DNA from: CALHVR01 sp963528625
GTDB taxonomy: Bacteria > Fusobacteriota > Fusobacteriia > Fusobacteriales > Leptotrichiaceae
Length of the DNA stretch: 31,626 nucleotides
Reading direction: 5' to 3'
NCBI GenBank assembly: GCA_963528625.1
Contig: CAURVQ010000011.1
Location: 1 to 31,626 of the forward strand
The position numbers were made by a program, and so were the translations under genes. The notes beneath the pieces are model-generated. The model was given only the letters and a program-made list of their open reading frames with translations, was not told where the DNA came from and did no database searches. Shown piece after piece: positions 23,403-30,615 of this stretch; the stretch's first letter is position 1, and the number at the start of each line of letters is the position of its first letter.

Positions 23403-23996
23403 AAAATAATTTTAGCAACTAAAAATAAAGGAAAAGTGGCAGATTTTGAAAAATTAACAGAAAATATGGGAATAGAGGTAATATCATTTTTAGATGAAAA
23501 TATAAGTTTCCCAGATGTTGTAGAAGATGGAGATACTTTTGAGGAAAATTCAGTAAAAAAAGCATTGGAAATAGCAAAATATACAGGAATGATAACAGTT
23601 TCAGATGATTCTGGACTTTGTGTTGAAGCATTAAATGGTGCTCCCGGGATTTATTCTGCACGATATTCTGGAGAAAATGCTACCGATTCAACAAATATAG
23701 ATAAATTATTATATGAAATGAAAAATATTCCTCAAGGAGAACGACAAGCTAAATTTGTGTCAGTTGTAAGTATTGCAAAACCAGATGGGACAGTTGAATC
23801 TTTTAGAGGAGAAGTTGAAGGAGAAATTATATTTGAAAGAAGAGGAACAAATGGATTTGGGTATAATCCGGTATTTTTTTCACAAGAATTAAAGAAAACA
23901 TTTGGTGAAGCTACAATGGAAGAAAGAGTAACCGTAAGTCATAGAGCTAGAGCTTTTAGAAAATTAAAAGAACAAGTTTTGAATAAATTAGTATAA
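23400..23996 (+). CDS. rdgB: XTP/dITP pyrophosphatase (non-canonical purine NTP)
   Basis: A 198-residue member of the HAM1/RdgB family, which hydrolyses dITP, dXTP and ITP to monophosphates and keeps deaminated purines out of DNA. The opening IILATKNKGKVADFEKL, the central TVSDDSGLCVEALNGAPGIY with SARYSGENAT, and the later GTNGFGYNPVFF and THFGEATMEE-like block TFGEATMEERVTVSHRARAF are all standard. The protein is full length. It ends the recA-recX-plsC-rdgB run at a strong terminator, giving a repair and nucleotide-hygiene theme to the group. Confidence 0.95.
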   Translation: MKIILATKNKGKVADFEKLTENMGIEVISFLDENISFPDVVEDGDTFEENSVKKALEIAKYTGMITVSDDSGLCVEALNGAPGIYSARYSGENATDSTNIDKLLYEMKNIPQGERQAKFVSVVSIAKPDGTVESFRGEVEGEIIFERRGTNGFGYNPVFFSQELKKTFGEATMEERVTVSHRARAFRKLKEQVLNKLV

Positions 23997-24000
23997 TTAA

Positions 24001-24028
24001 AAATGGGAGTATTAAACTCCCATTTTTT
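24001..24028. terminator. Bidirectional terminator between rdgB and hpf
   Basis: AAATGGGAG (24001-24009) with CTCCCATTT (24017-24025), seven-base loop, T run on the right and A-rich sequence on the left. It can serve both convergent genes. Confidence 0.9.
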
Positions 24029-24057
24029 GAAGTATAAATTAAATATTAATGACTACC

Positions 24058-24375
24058 TTAGTTCCCCTTTTTTGTGAAATCTTTTTGTTTTTCTTTATAT
24101 TTTCTAACTTGTCTTTCTAATTTTTCTTCTAATTCATCAATCGCAGCATACAGATCTGCATTTTCAGTTTCAACTTTTATTTTTGTTCCACTAGCATAGA
24201 CAAGTCCATCTGCCTTGTGAATTTGCCCACTTGACTTAGTATCTTCAACAGTTAAGACGATATCGACCTCCGTAATAGCATCTGTGTACTTAGAAATTTT
24301 ACTAACTTTTTCTTCCGTGTAACTTTTAATTGCATCTGTAATTTTTAAGTGTTTTCCGCTAATAATGATTTTCAT
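24058..24375 (-). CDS. hpf: Ribosome hibernation promoting factor, short form
   Basis: A 105-residue S30AE/HPF-RaiA protein that binds the 30S decoding region in resting cells. The N-terminal strand MKIIISGKHLKITDAIKSYT and the YTDAITEVDIVL region fit the family, as do the basic C-terminal residues (LERQVRKYKEKQK). It lacks the second domain that dimerises ribosomes in long-form HPF. Reading the minus strand, the start at 24375 follows a GAGGACG site. It has its own promoter and converges on rdgB. Confidence 0.9.
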   Translation of the reverse strand: MKIIISGKHLKITDAIKSYTEEKVSKISKYTDAITEVDIVLTVEDTKSSGQIHKADGLVYASGTKIKVETENADLYAAIDELEEKLERQVRKYKEKQKDFTKKGN

Positions 24376-24404
24376 AAAACCACGTCCTCTCTTATCTCAA
24401 TTAT

Positions 24405-24432
24405 ATTATAACTTGAAAAAAAAAAAAGTCAA
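24405..24432 (-). promoter_or_regulatory. Promoter of hpf
   Basis: On the minus strand, TTGACT (24432-24427), 16-base spacer (largely T), TATAAT (24410-24405). Confidence 0.7.
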
Positions 24433-24490
24433 CAAAAATTAAATATATATTTTATTCATAAAAAAATATATATAATTTATAAAAAAGGTG

Positions 24491-24519
24491 TTTATAAATT
24501 AAGTAAAATATGATAAAAT
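24491..24519 (+). promoter_or_regulatory. Promoter of ridA
   Basis: TTTATA (24491-24496), 17-base spacer, TAAAAT (24514-24519), with an extended -10 TGA. The promoter diverges from that of hpf. Confidence 0.55.
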
Positions 24520-24551
24520 AAGGTAAAACAACTAAAAAATGGAGGAGAACA

Positions 24552-24914
24552 ATGAAAAAAATACCGAATGCAGTAGGACCATATTCAGCTTTTAGACAAG
24601 CAGGAGATTATTTATATATATCAGGACAAATAGGAATTAATCCTGAAACAAGTAAAATTGAAGGAGTGACAGTAGAAGAACAAACAAAACAAGTGATGGA
24701 AAATTTAAAAGCAATATTGGAAAATAATGGATTAACGACAGCAAATGTAGTAAAAACATTAGTTTTATTAGATAATATTAATGATTTTGTTACTGTAAAT
24801 GAAATTTATGGACAATATTTTGAACAACCTTATCCAGCAAGATCGGCTTTTGAAGTAGGAAAATTACCATTAGGAGCTTTAGTAGAAATTGAAGCTATTG
24901 CTTATATGAAATGA
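24552..24914 (+). CDS. ridA: RidA family reactive-intermediate deaminase
   Basis: A 120-residue RidA/YjgF/UK114 protein. Such trimers hydrolyse reactive enamine/imine intermediates formed by PLP enzymes such as threonine dehydratase. The family blocks GPYSAFRQAGDYLYISGQIG and YPARSAFEVGKLPLGALVEI are intact, including the Arg (in PARSAFEV) that holds the substrate carboxylate and the final Glu/Ala-Ile core. GGAGGAG precedes the ATG. Single gene with its own promoter. Confidence 0.94.
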   Translation: MKKIPNAVGPYSAFRQAGDYLYISGQIGINPETSKIEGVTVEEQTKQVMENLKAILENNGLTTANVVKTLVLLDNINDFVTVNEIYGQYFEQPYPARSAFEVGKLPLGALVEIEAIAYMK

Positions 24915-24995
24915 ATTAGAATTAACCTAGAAAAATAACCGAGAAATATAAAATATAACAAACCCTAGAAGTATTGTTTTTATTGACTTCCCGCT

Positions 24996-25012
24996 AAAAA
25001 AAAAAAAAAAAA
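24996..25012 (+). repeat. 17-base poly-A tract
   Basis: Seventeen consecutive A end three bases before the -35 of the next gene. It can act as an UP element and is long enough to change length by slipped-strand pairing. Confidence 0.9.
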
Positions 25013-25014
25013 CT

Positions 25015-25043
25015 TTGAAAAAAATTAGGAAATATGATAAAAT
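25015..25043 (+). promoter_or_regulatory. Promoter of the second TPR gene
   Basis: TTGAAA (25015-25020), 17-base spacer, TAAAAT (25038-25043) with an extended -10 TGA. The spacer includes the in-frame ATG at 25034, which therefore cannot be the translation start. Confidence 0.75.
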
Positions 25044-25078
25044 ATGAGTACGAGATTAGAGAAAAGGAAGAAAAGACA

Positions 25079-25822
25079 TTGAAAAAAATATTGATAATTA
25101 TATTTTGCTTTTTTTCTATAACAGCAATAAGTTTTTCAGAGATTAGTAAAGAAGAAAAAGATAAATTATTAGAAATAGCAAATATTGAAATAAGAAATGG
25201 AAATATAAAAGAAGCTGTAAATCTTTTTGAAAAAATATTAAAAGGTAATGAGTCAGACACTAGAGTTGAAAAAGTTTTGGCTAAATTATATTCAATATTA
25301 GGTGATGAAAAAAAAGAGGAAAAATTGTATTTAAAAGTTGCTGAGGAAGGTGATGATGAAGCTAAACATAGATTAGCAGAATTGTATTATTCTCAGCAAA
25401 GATATGATGAAGCATTAATTTTATTTGAAGAGTTGGCACAAAAAGAAAAAAAAGGAGATATATATCTTAATGTAGGATTAGTTTATGAGAATCTTAGAAA
25501 CTATAAAAAAGCAAAAGAATGGTATATAAAAGCATCTAATGAAAAAAATTTGGATGCAATGTTTTATTTAGGGACCTTAGCTTCAAGTGAAGGTAATTAT
25601 AAAGAGGCAATAAAATGGTATGAAAAGCCAGCTAAAAAAAATCATGTAAAATCACAAAATAATTTAGGATATACATATTATCGTTTAAAAAATAATAGAA
25701 AAGCGAAATATTGGTTGGAAAAAGCATTGATAACAGCTGAAAAAATACCAGATATAGAAGTGATGAAGGCAGCTCAGGATGGGCTTAATGAAATACAATT
25801 TGGAAGAAATAGTGTAAAATAA
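25079..25822 (+). CDS. Secreted TPR/Sel1-repeat protein
   Basis: A protein of 247 residues beginning at TTG 25079. AAGGAA at 25064-25069 is nine bases upstream, and the start yields a clean Sec signal peptide (LKKILIIIFCFFSITAISFS). The frame is open back to ATG 25034, but that codon lies in the promoter. The mature part is TPR/Sel1-like: REIRNGNIKEAVNLFEKIL-type helices, HRLAELYYSQQRYDEALILF, YLNVGLVYENLRNYKKAKEW, and AMFYLGTLASSEGNYKEAIK. Expected location is the periplasm. No partner is evident; it resembles the TPR protein at 19435 in layout but not closely in sequence. Confidence 0.78.
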   Translation: MKKILIIIFCFFSITAISFSEISKEEKDKLLEIANIEIRNGNIKEAVNLFEKILKGNESDTRVEKVLAKLYSILGDEKKEEKLYLKVAEEGDDEAKHRLAELYYSQQRYDEALILFEELAQKEKKGDIYLNVGLVYENLRNYKKAKEWYIKASNEKNLDAMFYLGTLASSEGNYKEAIKWYEKPAKKNHVKSQNNLGYTYYRLKNNRKAKYWLEKALITAEKIPDIEVMKAAQDGLNEIQFGRNSVK

Positions 25823-25823
25823 A

Positions 25824-25852
25824 AGTATGTAGCGTAATTGTTGCATATTTTT
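25824..25852 (+). terminator. Intrinsic terminator after the TPR gene
   Basis: TATGTAGC (25826-25833) with GTTGCATA (25840-25847), two G-U pairs, six-base loop, followed by five T. Confidence 0.7.
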
Positions 25853-25909
25853 ATTTATTATTTTTTATAATATATTCTATAAATGGATTTGAGGTGTAAA
25901 ATTAAAATT

Positions 25910-26617
25910 ATGAATAAATCAAAGTTTTATTTAAAAGGATTAAAAGATGGAATTGGAATAGGTGTTGCGTATATTCCTTTTGGTATAACGATAGGATTAA
26001 TATCAAAAAACTTTGGAATGTCAACTCCAGTTGATGCCGTTTTGTCTTTTGGGATTTATGCTGGAGCAGCAGAATCAATGTTATTAAAAGCAGTTTACGA
26101 ACAACACACTACAATAATAGAAATTTTAATTGCAATATTTATGATAAATTTAAGATATTTATTGCTAAATATTATAGTTTTTAGAAAATTAAAAGATGGA
26201 ACATCAATTTTTGAAAAAATATTGACGGGAATAGGGCTTACAGATGAAACGGTAACATATTTTAATTTAAGAGGAATAAATAATGTATGGTATGCAATAG
26301 GCCTTAATACGATACCGTATTTTGCCTATGGATTAAGTTCTGTATGTGGTTCATTATTTGGAAATTTAATACCGGAAATGTTTAGAATGAGTATGAGTTT
26401 TGTACTTTATGCAACATATTTTAGTTTAATTATTTCAGCATTAAAAGATAAAATAAAATATATAGAAATAGTAGGTTATGTAATTATAATGAAAACATTA
26501 TTTTATTTGCCAGGATTGAATAAATTAAGTACAGGTTGGGTAATGATAATTATAATGATAACAGCTAGTACAATATACGCTTTAAGACATTTAGAGGAGG
26601 ATGAAAGTAATGACTAA
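25910..26617 (+). CDS. azlC: AzlC family branched-chain amino acid exporter subunit
   Basis: A 235-residue polytopic membrane protein of the AzlC family (large subunit of an AzlCD-type exporter of branched-chain amino acids or analogues). The family blocks GIGIGVAYIPFGITIGL and SFGIYAGAAESMLLKAV with INLRYLLLN are clear. ATG 25910 is chosen because GAGGTG (25889-25894) precedes it; ATG 25883 would place the ribosome binding site inside the gene. The stop codon overlaps azlD by eight bases. Confidence 0.88.
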   Translation: MNKSKFYLKGLKDGIGIGVAYIPFGITIGLISKNFGMSTPVDAVLSFGIYAGAAESMLLKAVYEQHTTIIEILIAIFMINLRYLLLNIIVFRKLKDGTSIFEKILTGIGLTDETVTYFNLRGINNVWYAIGLNTIPYFAYGLSSVCGSLFGNLIPEMFRMSMSFVLYATYFSLIISALKDKIKYIEIVGYVIIMKTLFYLPGLNKLSTGWVMIIIMITASTIYALRHLEEDESND

Positions 26618-26939
26618 TTTTGAAGTTTTAAGATTAATTATTTTTGCAGCAATGCTAACAGTAGTAATTAGAATATTTCCTTTAATTGTGAAAATACCTG
26701 AAAATAATAAATTTATAAATAAATTTTTTGAAGCATTACCGTATTCTGTTTTAACACTTTTAGTTTTTCCGGGGATTTTTACTTCTGGTGGGACAAAAAC
26801 AATAGATTTTCTAAAAATATTTGTTGGAATGATGATAGTTGCTGTTATGTCTTTAAAGAAAAAAGGACTAGGCTTTATAATATCAGTATCTTTAGTTGTT
26901 ATATTATTGTTTGATGTTTTAAAATTGTATTTGAAATAA
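26610..26939 (+). CDS. azlD: AzlD family branched-chain amino acid exporter subunit
   Basis: A 109-residue protein with four hydrophobic segments and the AzlD-type motif AALPYSVLTLLVFPGIF-like EALPYSVLTLLVFPGI. It works with AzlC; the eight-base overlap implies balanced translation. AGGAGG at 26594-26599 is 10 bases from ATG 26610 but only one from ATG 26601, so 26610 is the start. The substrate range is inferred from family members only. Confidence 0.87.
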   Translation: MTNFEVLRLIIFAAMLTVVIRIFPLIVKIPENNKFINKFFEALPYSVLTLLVFPGIFTSGGTKTIDFLKIFVGMMIVAVMSLKKKGLGFIISVSLVVILLFDVLKLYLK

Positions 26940-26982
26940 TTTTTTAAAAATAGGAAAACAATATTATTTTAAATTTATAATT

Positions 26983-27011
26983 TTGACTGGCGATAAAAAG
27001 TCAGTTTTTTT
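26983..27011 (+). terminator. Terminator after azlCD
   Basis: TGACT (26984-26988) with AGTCA (26999-27003), ten-base loop, then seven T. The stem is short. Confidence 0.55.
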
Positions 27012-27016
27012 GTTTT

Positions 27017-27043
27017 AAAAAATAAAAAGAGGCATTAAGCCTC
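27017..27043 (-). terminator. Terminator of the DUF4870 gene
   Basis: Minus-strand hairpin GAGGC (27043-27039), TTAAT, GCCTC (27033-27029), followed in the transcript by a nearly continuous U run (27028-27017). Confidence 0.85.
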
Positions 27044-27067
27044 GATTTTGATTAATATAAAATAATT

Positions 27068-27427
27068 TTAATTATTAAATAATAATTTTACAACTTTTTC
27101 AATATATGGAATTTCATATACTTTTCCAGAAATAGCATTTATAGCTGCAATGATTTGGAAAATAATAAAAGTTATAACGACAATTGCGAAAATGAAAGTT
27201 CCTACAAAAACGATTAAGTTAAGTGCAATAGCTATCGTAGAAACTAATGCCACAGCTAAAGTTTGTTTAGCGTAATGTCTAACAAATTCATTTTTTTGTT
27301 CTAAAAATAAAATTAAAATAGGTAAAATAATACCAAAAACAGTAAAAAAATAGCTTATAACAGCAATAAAGGCAACAGCAGTGGCTTTTAATCCACCAAT
27401 TGATGTTTCATTTTTTATATCTGACAT
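27068..27427 (-). CDS. DUF4870 small membrane protein
   Basis: A 119-residue protein with about three hydrophobic segments. The core ILPILILFLEQKNEFVRHYA with KQTLAVAL is the DUF4870 hallmark. Function is unknown; members are common small inner-membrane proteins. Start 27427 is fixed by AGGAGG (27440-27435) seven bases upstream; a longer frame from 27466 has no ribosome binding site. It diverges from holA, and the two -35 boxes are one base apart. Confidence 0.85.
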   Translation of the reverse strand: MSDIKNETSIGGLKATAVAFIAVISYFFTVFGIILPILILFLEQKNEFVRHYAKQTLAVALVSTIAIALNLIVFVGTFIFAIVVITFIIFQIIAAINAISGKVYEIPYIEKVVKLLFNN

Positions 27428-27456
27428 ATTAAGTCCTCCTAAATTTTTATAGTGAA

Positions 27457-27485
27457 ATTTTAGCATAAAAATTTAAAAAAATCAA
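27457..27485 (-). promoter_or_regulatory. Promoter of the DUF4870 gene
   Basis: Minus strand: TTGATT (27485-27480), 17-base spacer, TAAAAT (27462-27457) with an extended -10 TGC. Confidence 0.65.
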
Positions 27486-27486
27486 A

Positions 27487-27515
27487 TTGAAAATACTTAG
27501 ATAAAATAGTATACT
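27487..27515 (+). promoter_or_regulatory. Promoter of holA
   Basis: TTGAAA (27487-27492), 17-base spacer, TATACT (27510-27515). The expected transcription start near 27522 leaves too little room for ATG 27528, favouring ATG 27543. Confidence 0.75.
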
Positions 27516-27542
27516 ATAATTATTAAAATGAAGGGAAAAGAT

Positions 27543-28526
27543 ATGATTTATTTTATAGGTGGATTAAGTAATAGAGAATTTAAGTATTTTGATATAATTG
27601 AAAGTATTAGAAAAAATAATCAAGGAATACAAGAAAGTTTTTTTGATGTTGAGGCAAAAGAAGAGGATAAATTTTTTGAAAAAATAAGTTTTAATTCAAT
27701 TTTTTCATCAAAAGAATTAGTTGTGTTAAAAAGAGCAGAAAAATTGAAAGATATAGAAAAAACATTAGATTATATTTCAAGTTTGGATATTGTAAATAAG
27801 GAGATAATAATAGATTACGGTCGTGAAGATAGTAAAATATCAGCAAAATTAACGAAAAAATTGGAAGAATTAAAGAATAAAGAAAAAATAGAAGTATATT
27901 TATTTTTATCTTCAGATGATGGAAGCTTAAAAAAATATATTGAAACAGAACTTAAGATAAATGAAAAAGAAAGTTCAATGTTAATTGAGATGATAGGTAA
28001 TGATCCATTTAAAGTTAAAAATGAAGTAAGAAAAATAAGCGTATATCTAAATGGAGAAAAATTTGATATTAATGAAATAAAAAAAATAATATGTATTGAT
28101 AAAAATTTCAAGCTTTATGAAATGACAGCAAATATTTTGACTAATAATCCAAAAGAAACAATGAGTTATCTTGAACAAACGAAAGAATATATGGGGATTT
28201 TGTATTCGCTTTATAGTGAATTGGAAGATATGTATAAGTTAAAAATGCTGATAAAAGAAGGATATAATTTTAGTACAAGCTATAATAATTTTAAAGGACA
28301 GTATGAAAATATAAAGGAGATTTTTAAGGTAAATGGAAGATTTCAAAATTCATATTCTATTTTTAAAAAAATAGAAAGAACAAAAAATTATACTGTAAGT
28401 AATTTAAGGAAATTGATATTTAGATGTTGGGAAATTGAAAAAGATATAAAAAATGGTAAAATAGAGATGGAAACAGGAGTAGAGTTTTTAATTATTGAAA
28501 TTGTGAGTTTATATAAAAAAGTATAG
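27543..28526 (+). CDS. holA: DNA polymerase III subunit delta
   Basis: A 327-residue delta subunit of the clamp loader, which opens the sliding clamp. The protein is divergent, as usual for HolA: N-terminal MIYFIGGLSNREFKYFDIIE, then FNSIFSSKELVVLKRAEKL (the clamp-touching region), a central AAA-like part without a P-loop, and a helical collar domain ending with TGVEFLIIEIVSLYKK. AAGGGA at 27533-27538 fits ATG 27543 better than ATG 27528. Confidence 0.85.
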   Translation: MIYFIGGLSNREFKYFDIIESIRKNNQGIQESFFDVEAKEEDKFFEKISFNSIFSSKELVVLKRAEKLKDIEKTLDYISSLDIVNKEIIIDYGREDSKISAKLTKKLEELKNKEKIEVYLFLSSDDGSLKKYIETELKINEKESSMLIEMIGNDPFKVKNEVRKISVYLNGEKFDINEIKKIICIDKNFKLYEMTANILTNNPKETMSYLEQTKEYMGILYSLYSELEDMYKLKMLIKEGYNFSTSYNNFKGQYENIKEIFKVNGRFQNSYSIFKKIERTKNYTVSNLRKLIFRCWEIEKDIKNGKIEMETGVEFLIIEIVSLYKKV

Positions 28527-28586
28527 TAAATAGGTATAGATATAATTTGAATGAGAAAAATGTATAAAAATTATAAGAAAAAAGGC

Positions 28587-28615
28587 TTGCATATTTTTGT
28601 TTTTTTTGATATACT
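28587..28615 (+). promoter_or_regulatory. Promoter of tRNA-Thr
   Basis: TTGCAT (28587-28592), 17-base T-rich spacer, TATACT (28610-28615), extended -10 TGA. The tRNA begins 39 bases later. Confidence 0.75.
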
Positions 28616-28654
28616 TTAACAGAAGTTTAAAATATTAAAAAATATATGAAATAT

Positions 28655-28730
28655 GCCGCCTTAGCTCATCTGGTAGAGCAGCTGACTTGTAATCAGCAGG
28701 TGGTTGGTTCGAGTCCGACAGGCGGCACCA
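28655..28730 (+). tRNA. tRNA-Thr (anticodon TGT)
   Basis: A 76-base cloverleaf including an encoded CCA. Acceptor arms GCCGCCT and AGGCGGC pair; the D arm is GCTC/GAGC; the anticodon arm GCTGA/TCAGC carries loop CTTGTAA, giving anticodon TGT (reads ACA, Thr); the T arm holds GGTTCGAGTCC. It forms a single-gene unit with its own promoter and terminator. Confidence 0.98.
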
Positions 28731-28761
28731 TTTAGATTTTAAACTATAATTTATATTAACG

Positions 28762-28785
28762 GACAGTATTTATACTGTCTTTTTT
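28762..28785 (+). terminator. Terminator of the tRNA-Thr unit
   Basis: GACAGTA (28762-28768), TTTA loop, TACTGTC (28773-28779), six T. Confidence 0.9.
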
Positions 28786-28856
28786 GTAATATACTTAAAA
28801 TTATATTAAGTTATAAAAATAGAAATGATGATAATATATATTTTTTTGAAAGTTAG

Positions 28857-28886
28857 TAGACAAATATTTATATTTTTTAGTATAAT
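28857..28886 (+). promoter_or_regulatory. Promoter of treC
   Basis: TAGACA (28857-28862), 18-base spacer, TATAAT (28881-28886). No clear operator palindrome is visible beside it. Confidence 0.5.
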
Positions 28887-28917
28887 AAATTTGAATATAT
28901 AAAAATTAGGAGGAAAA

Positions 28918-30603
28918 ATGAAATCAAATTTTGATCAAAAATGGTGGCACAAATCTGTTGTTTATCAAATATATCCAAAGAGTTTCAATGATACGACTGG
29001 AAATGGACAAGGAGATATAAGAGGGATAATTGAAAAACTTGATTATTTAAAAGAATTAGGAGTGGAAGTATTATGGCTTACTCCAATGTATAAATCTCCA
29101 CAATATGACAATGGATATGACATTTCTGACTATTACAACATAGACGAATCATACGGGACAATGGAAGATTTTGAAGAAATGTTGTCGGAAGCTCATAAAA
29201 GAGGGATTAAAATTGTGATGGATATTGTAGTAAATCATTCGTCAACATTTAATGAGTGGTTTATAAAATCGGAAAATAATGATCCTGAATATAAAGATTT
29301 TTATATTTGGAAAGATGCAGTTGACGGGAAAGAACCTACAAATTGGGAATCAAAATTTGGTGGAAATGCTTGGCAGTGGAGTGAAAAAAGACAACAATAT
29401 TATTTACATTTATTTGACATAACACAAGCTGACTTAAATTGGGAAAATAAAAAAGTTAGAGAAAAAGTATATAAAATGATACAATTTTGGTTAAAAAAAG
29501 GTGTAGACGGATTTAGATTAGATGTAATAAATTTAATTTCAAAAGATCAAAGATTTTTAAATGATGACGGAAGCGATGTAAGATTTGTTCCAGATGGAAG
29601 AAGATTTTATACAGATGGGCCTAGAATACACGAATTTTTAAAAGAAATGAACCAAAATGCTTTTGGTGGTGGAGAGTTAATAACGGTTGGAGAAATGTCG
29701 TCAACGAGTATTGAAAATTGTATAAAATATTCAAACCCAAATGAAAAAGAGTTAGCTATGACATTTTCTTTTCATCATTTAAAAGTTGATTATCCTAATG
29801 GAGAAAAATGGGTGGTAGCACCGTTTGATTTTATTGAGCTAAAAAAAATATTATCAAAATGGCAAATTGGAATGTATGAAGGAAATGGATGGAATGCAAC
29901 TTTTTGGAATAATCACGATCAGCCTAGAGCATTGTCAAGATTTGGAAATGATAAAGAGTATAGAGTAGAGTCTGCAAAAATGTTAGCTATTGTATTGCAC
30001 GGATTACAAGGGACACCTTATGTATATCAAGGTGAGGAAATAGGAATGACAAATCCTTATTTTGATGATATTGAAAAATATAGAGATATTGAATCATATA
30101 ATATTTATAAAATTAAAGAAAAAGAAGGCTTGAAAAAAGAACAAATATTAGAAATTTTAATGCAAAAATCAAGAGATAACTCAAGAACACCAATGCAATG
30201 GGATGATAGTGAAAATGCAGGATTTACAACAGGAAAACCTTGGATTGGAATACCTGAAAATTATAAAGAAATTAATACAAAAGCAGCATTAAAAGATAAA
30301 AATTCAGTATTTTATCATTATCAAAAATTAATAAAGTTAAGAAAAAGTGAAGATTTATTTGTAATTGGGAAATATGAAGATATAGACTTAGAAAATAAAG
30401 AAGTTTACGCTTATAGAAGAGTAGGGGAAAATGGTGAATTAATTGTAATTAGTAATTTTTATGAGAATGAGGTTAAATTTGATATAAATGGGTTAGAAAT
30501 TGAAAAATGTAAAGTTTTACTTTCAAATTATAAAGAAAATCCTAAGGTTGAAGGAAATAAAATAGTTTTAAAACCTTATGAGTCAATAATTTTTAAAAAA
30601 TAA
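28918..30603 (+). CDS. treC: Trehalose-6-phosphate hydrolase (GH13)
   Basis: A 561-residue cytoplasmic GH13 alpha-glucosidase. Catalytic residues are Asp202 in GFRLDVINLISKD, Glu259 in TVGEMSS and Asp334 in NNHDQPRA; region I is DIVVNH at 102-107. Downstream of the acid/base, FSFHHLKVDYPNGEKW with APFDF is the pattern of TreA/TreC enzymes, whose lysines hold the sugar phosphate, rather than of oligo-1,6-glucosidases. It would split trehalose-6-phosphate into glucose and glucose-6-phosphate. No trehalose PTS gene is next to it here. An alternative is another GH13 alpha-glucosidase, less likely given these motifs. AGGAGG precedes the ATG. Confidence 0.88.
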   Translation: MKSNFDQKWWHKSVVYQIYPKSFNDTTGNGQGDIRGIIEKLDYLKELGVEVLWLTPMYKSPQYDNGYDISDYYNIDESYGTMEDFEEMLSEAHKRGIKIVMDIVVNHSSTFNEWFIKSENNDPEYKDFYIWKDAVDGKEPTNWESKFGGNAWQWSEKRQQYYLHLFDITQADLNWENKKVREKVYKMIQFWLKKGVDGFRLDVINLISKDQRFLNDDGSDVRFVPDGRRFYTDGPRIHEFLKEMNQNAFGGGELITVGEMSSTSIENCIKYSNPNEKELAMTFSFHHLKVDYPNGEKWVVAPFDFIELKKILSKWQIGMYEGNGWNATFWNNHDQPRALSRFGNDKEYRVESAKMLAIVLHGLQGTPYVYQGEEIGMTNPYFDDIEKYRDIESYNIYKIKEKEGLKKEQILEILMQKSRDNSRTPMQWDDSENAGFTTGKPWIGIPENYKEINTKAALKDKNSVFYHYQKLIKLRKSEDLFVIGKYEDIDLENKEVYAYRRVGENGELIVISNFYENEVKFDINGLEIEKCKVLLSNYKENPKVEGNKIVLKPYESIIFKK

Positions 30604-30615
30604 GAGGAATCTTAA

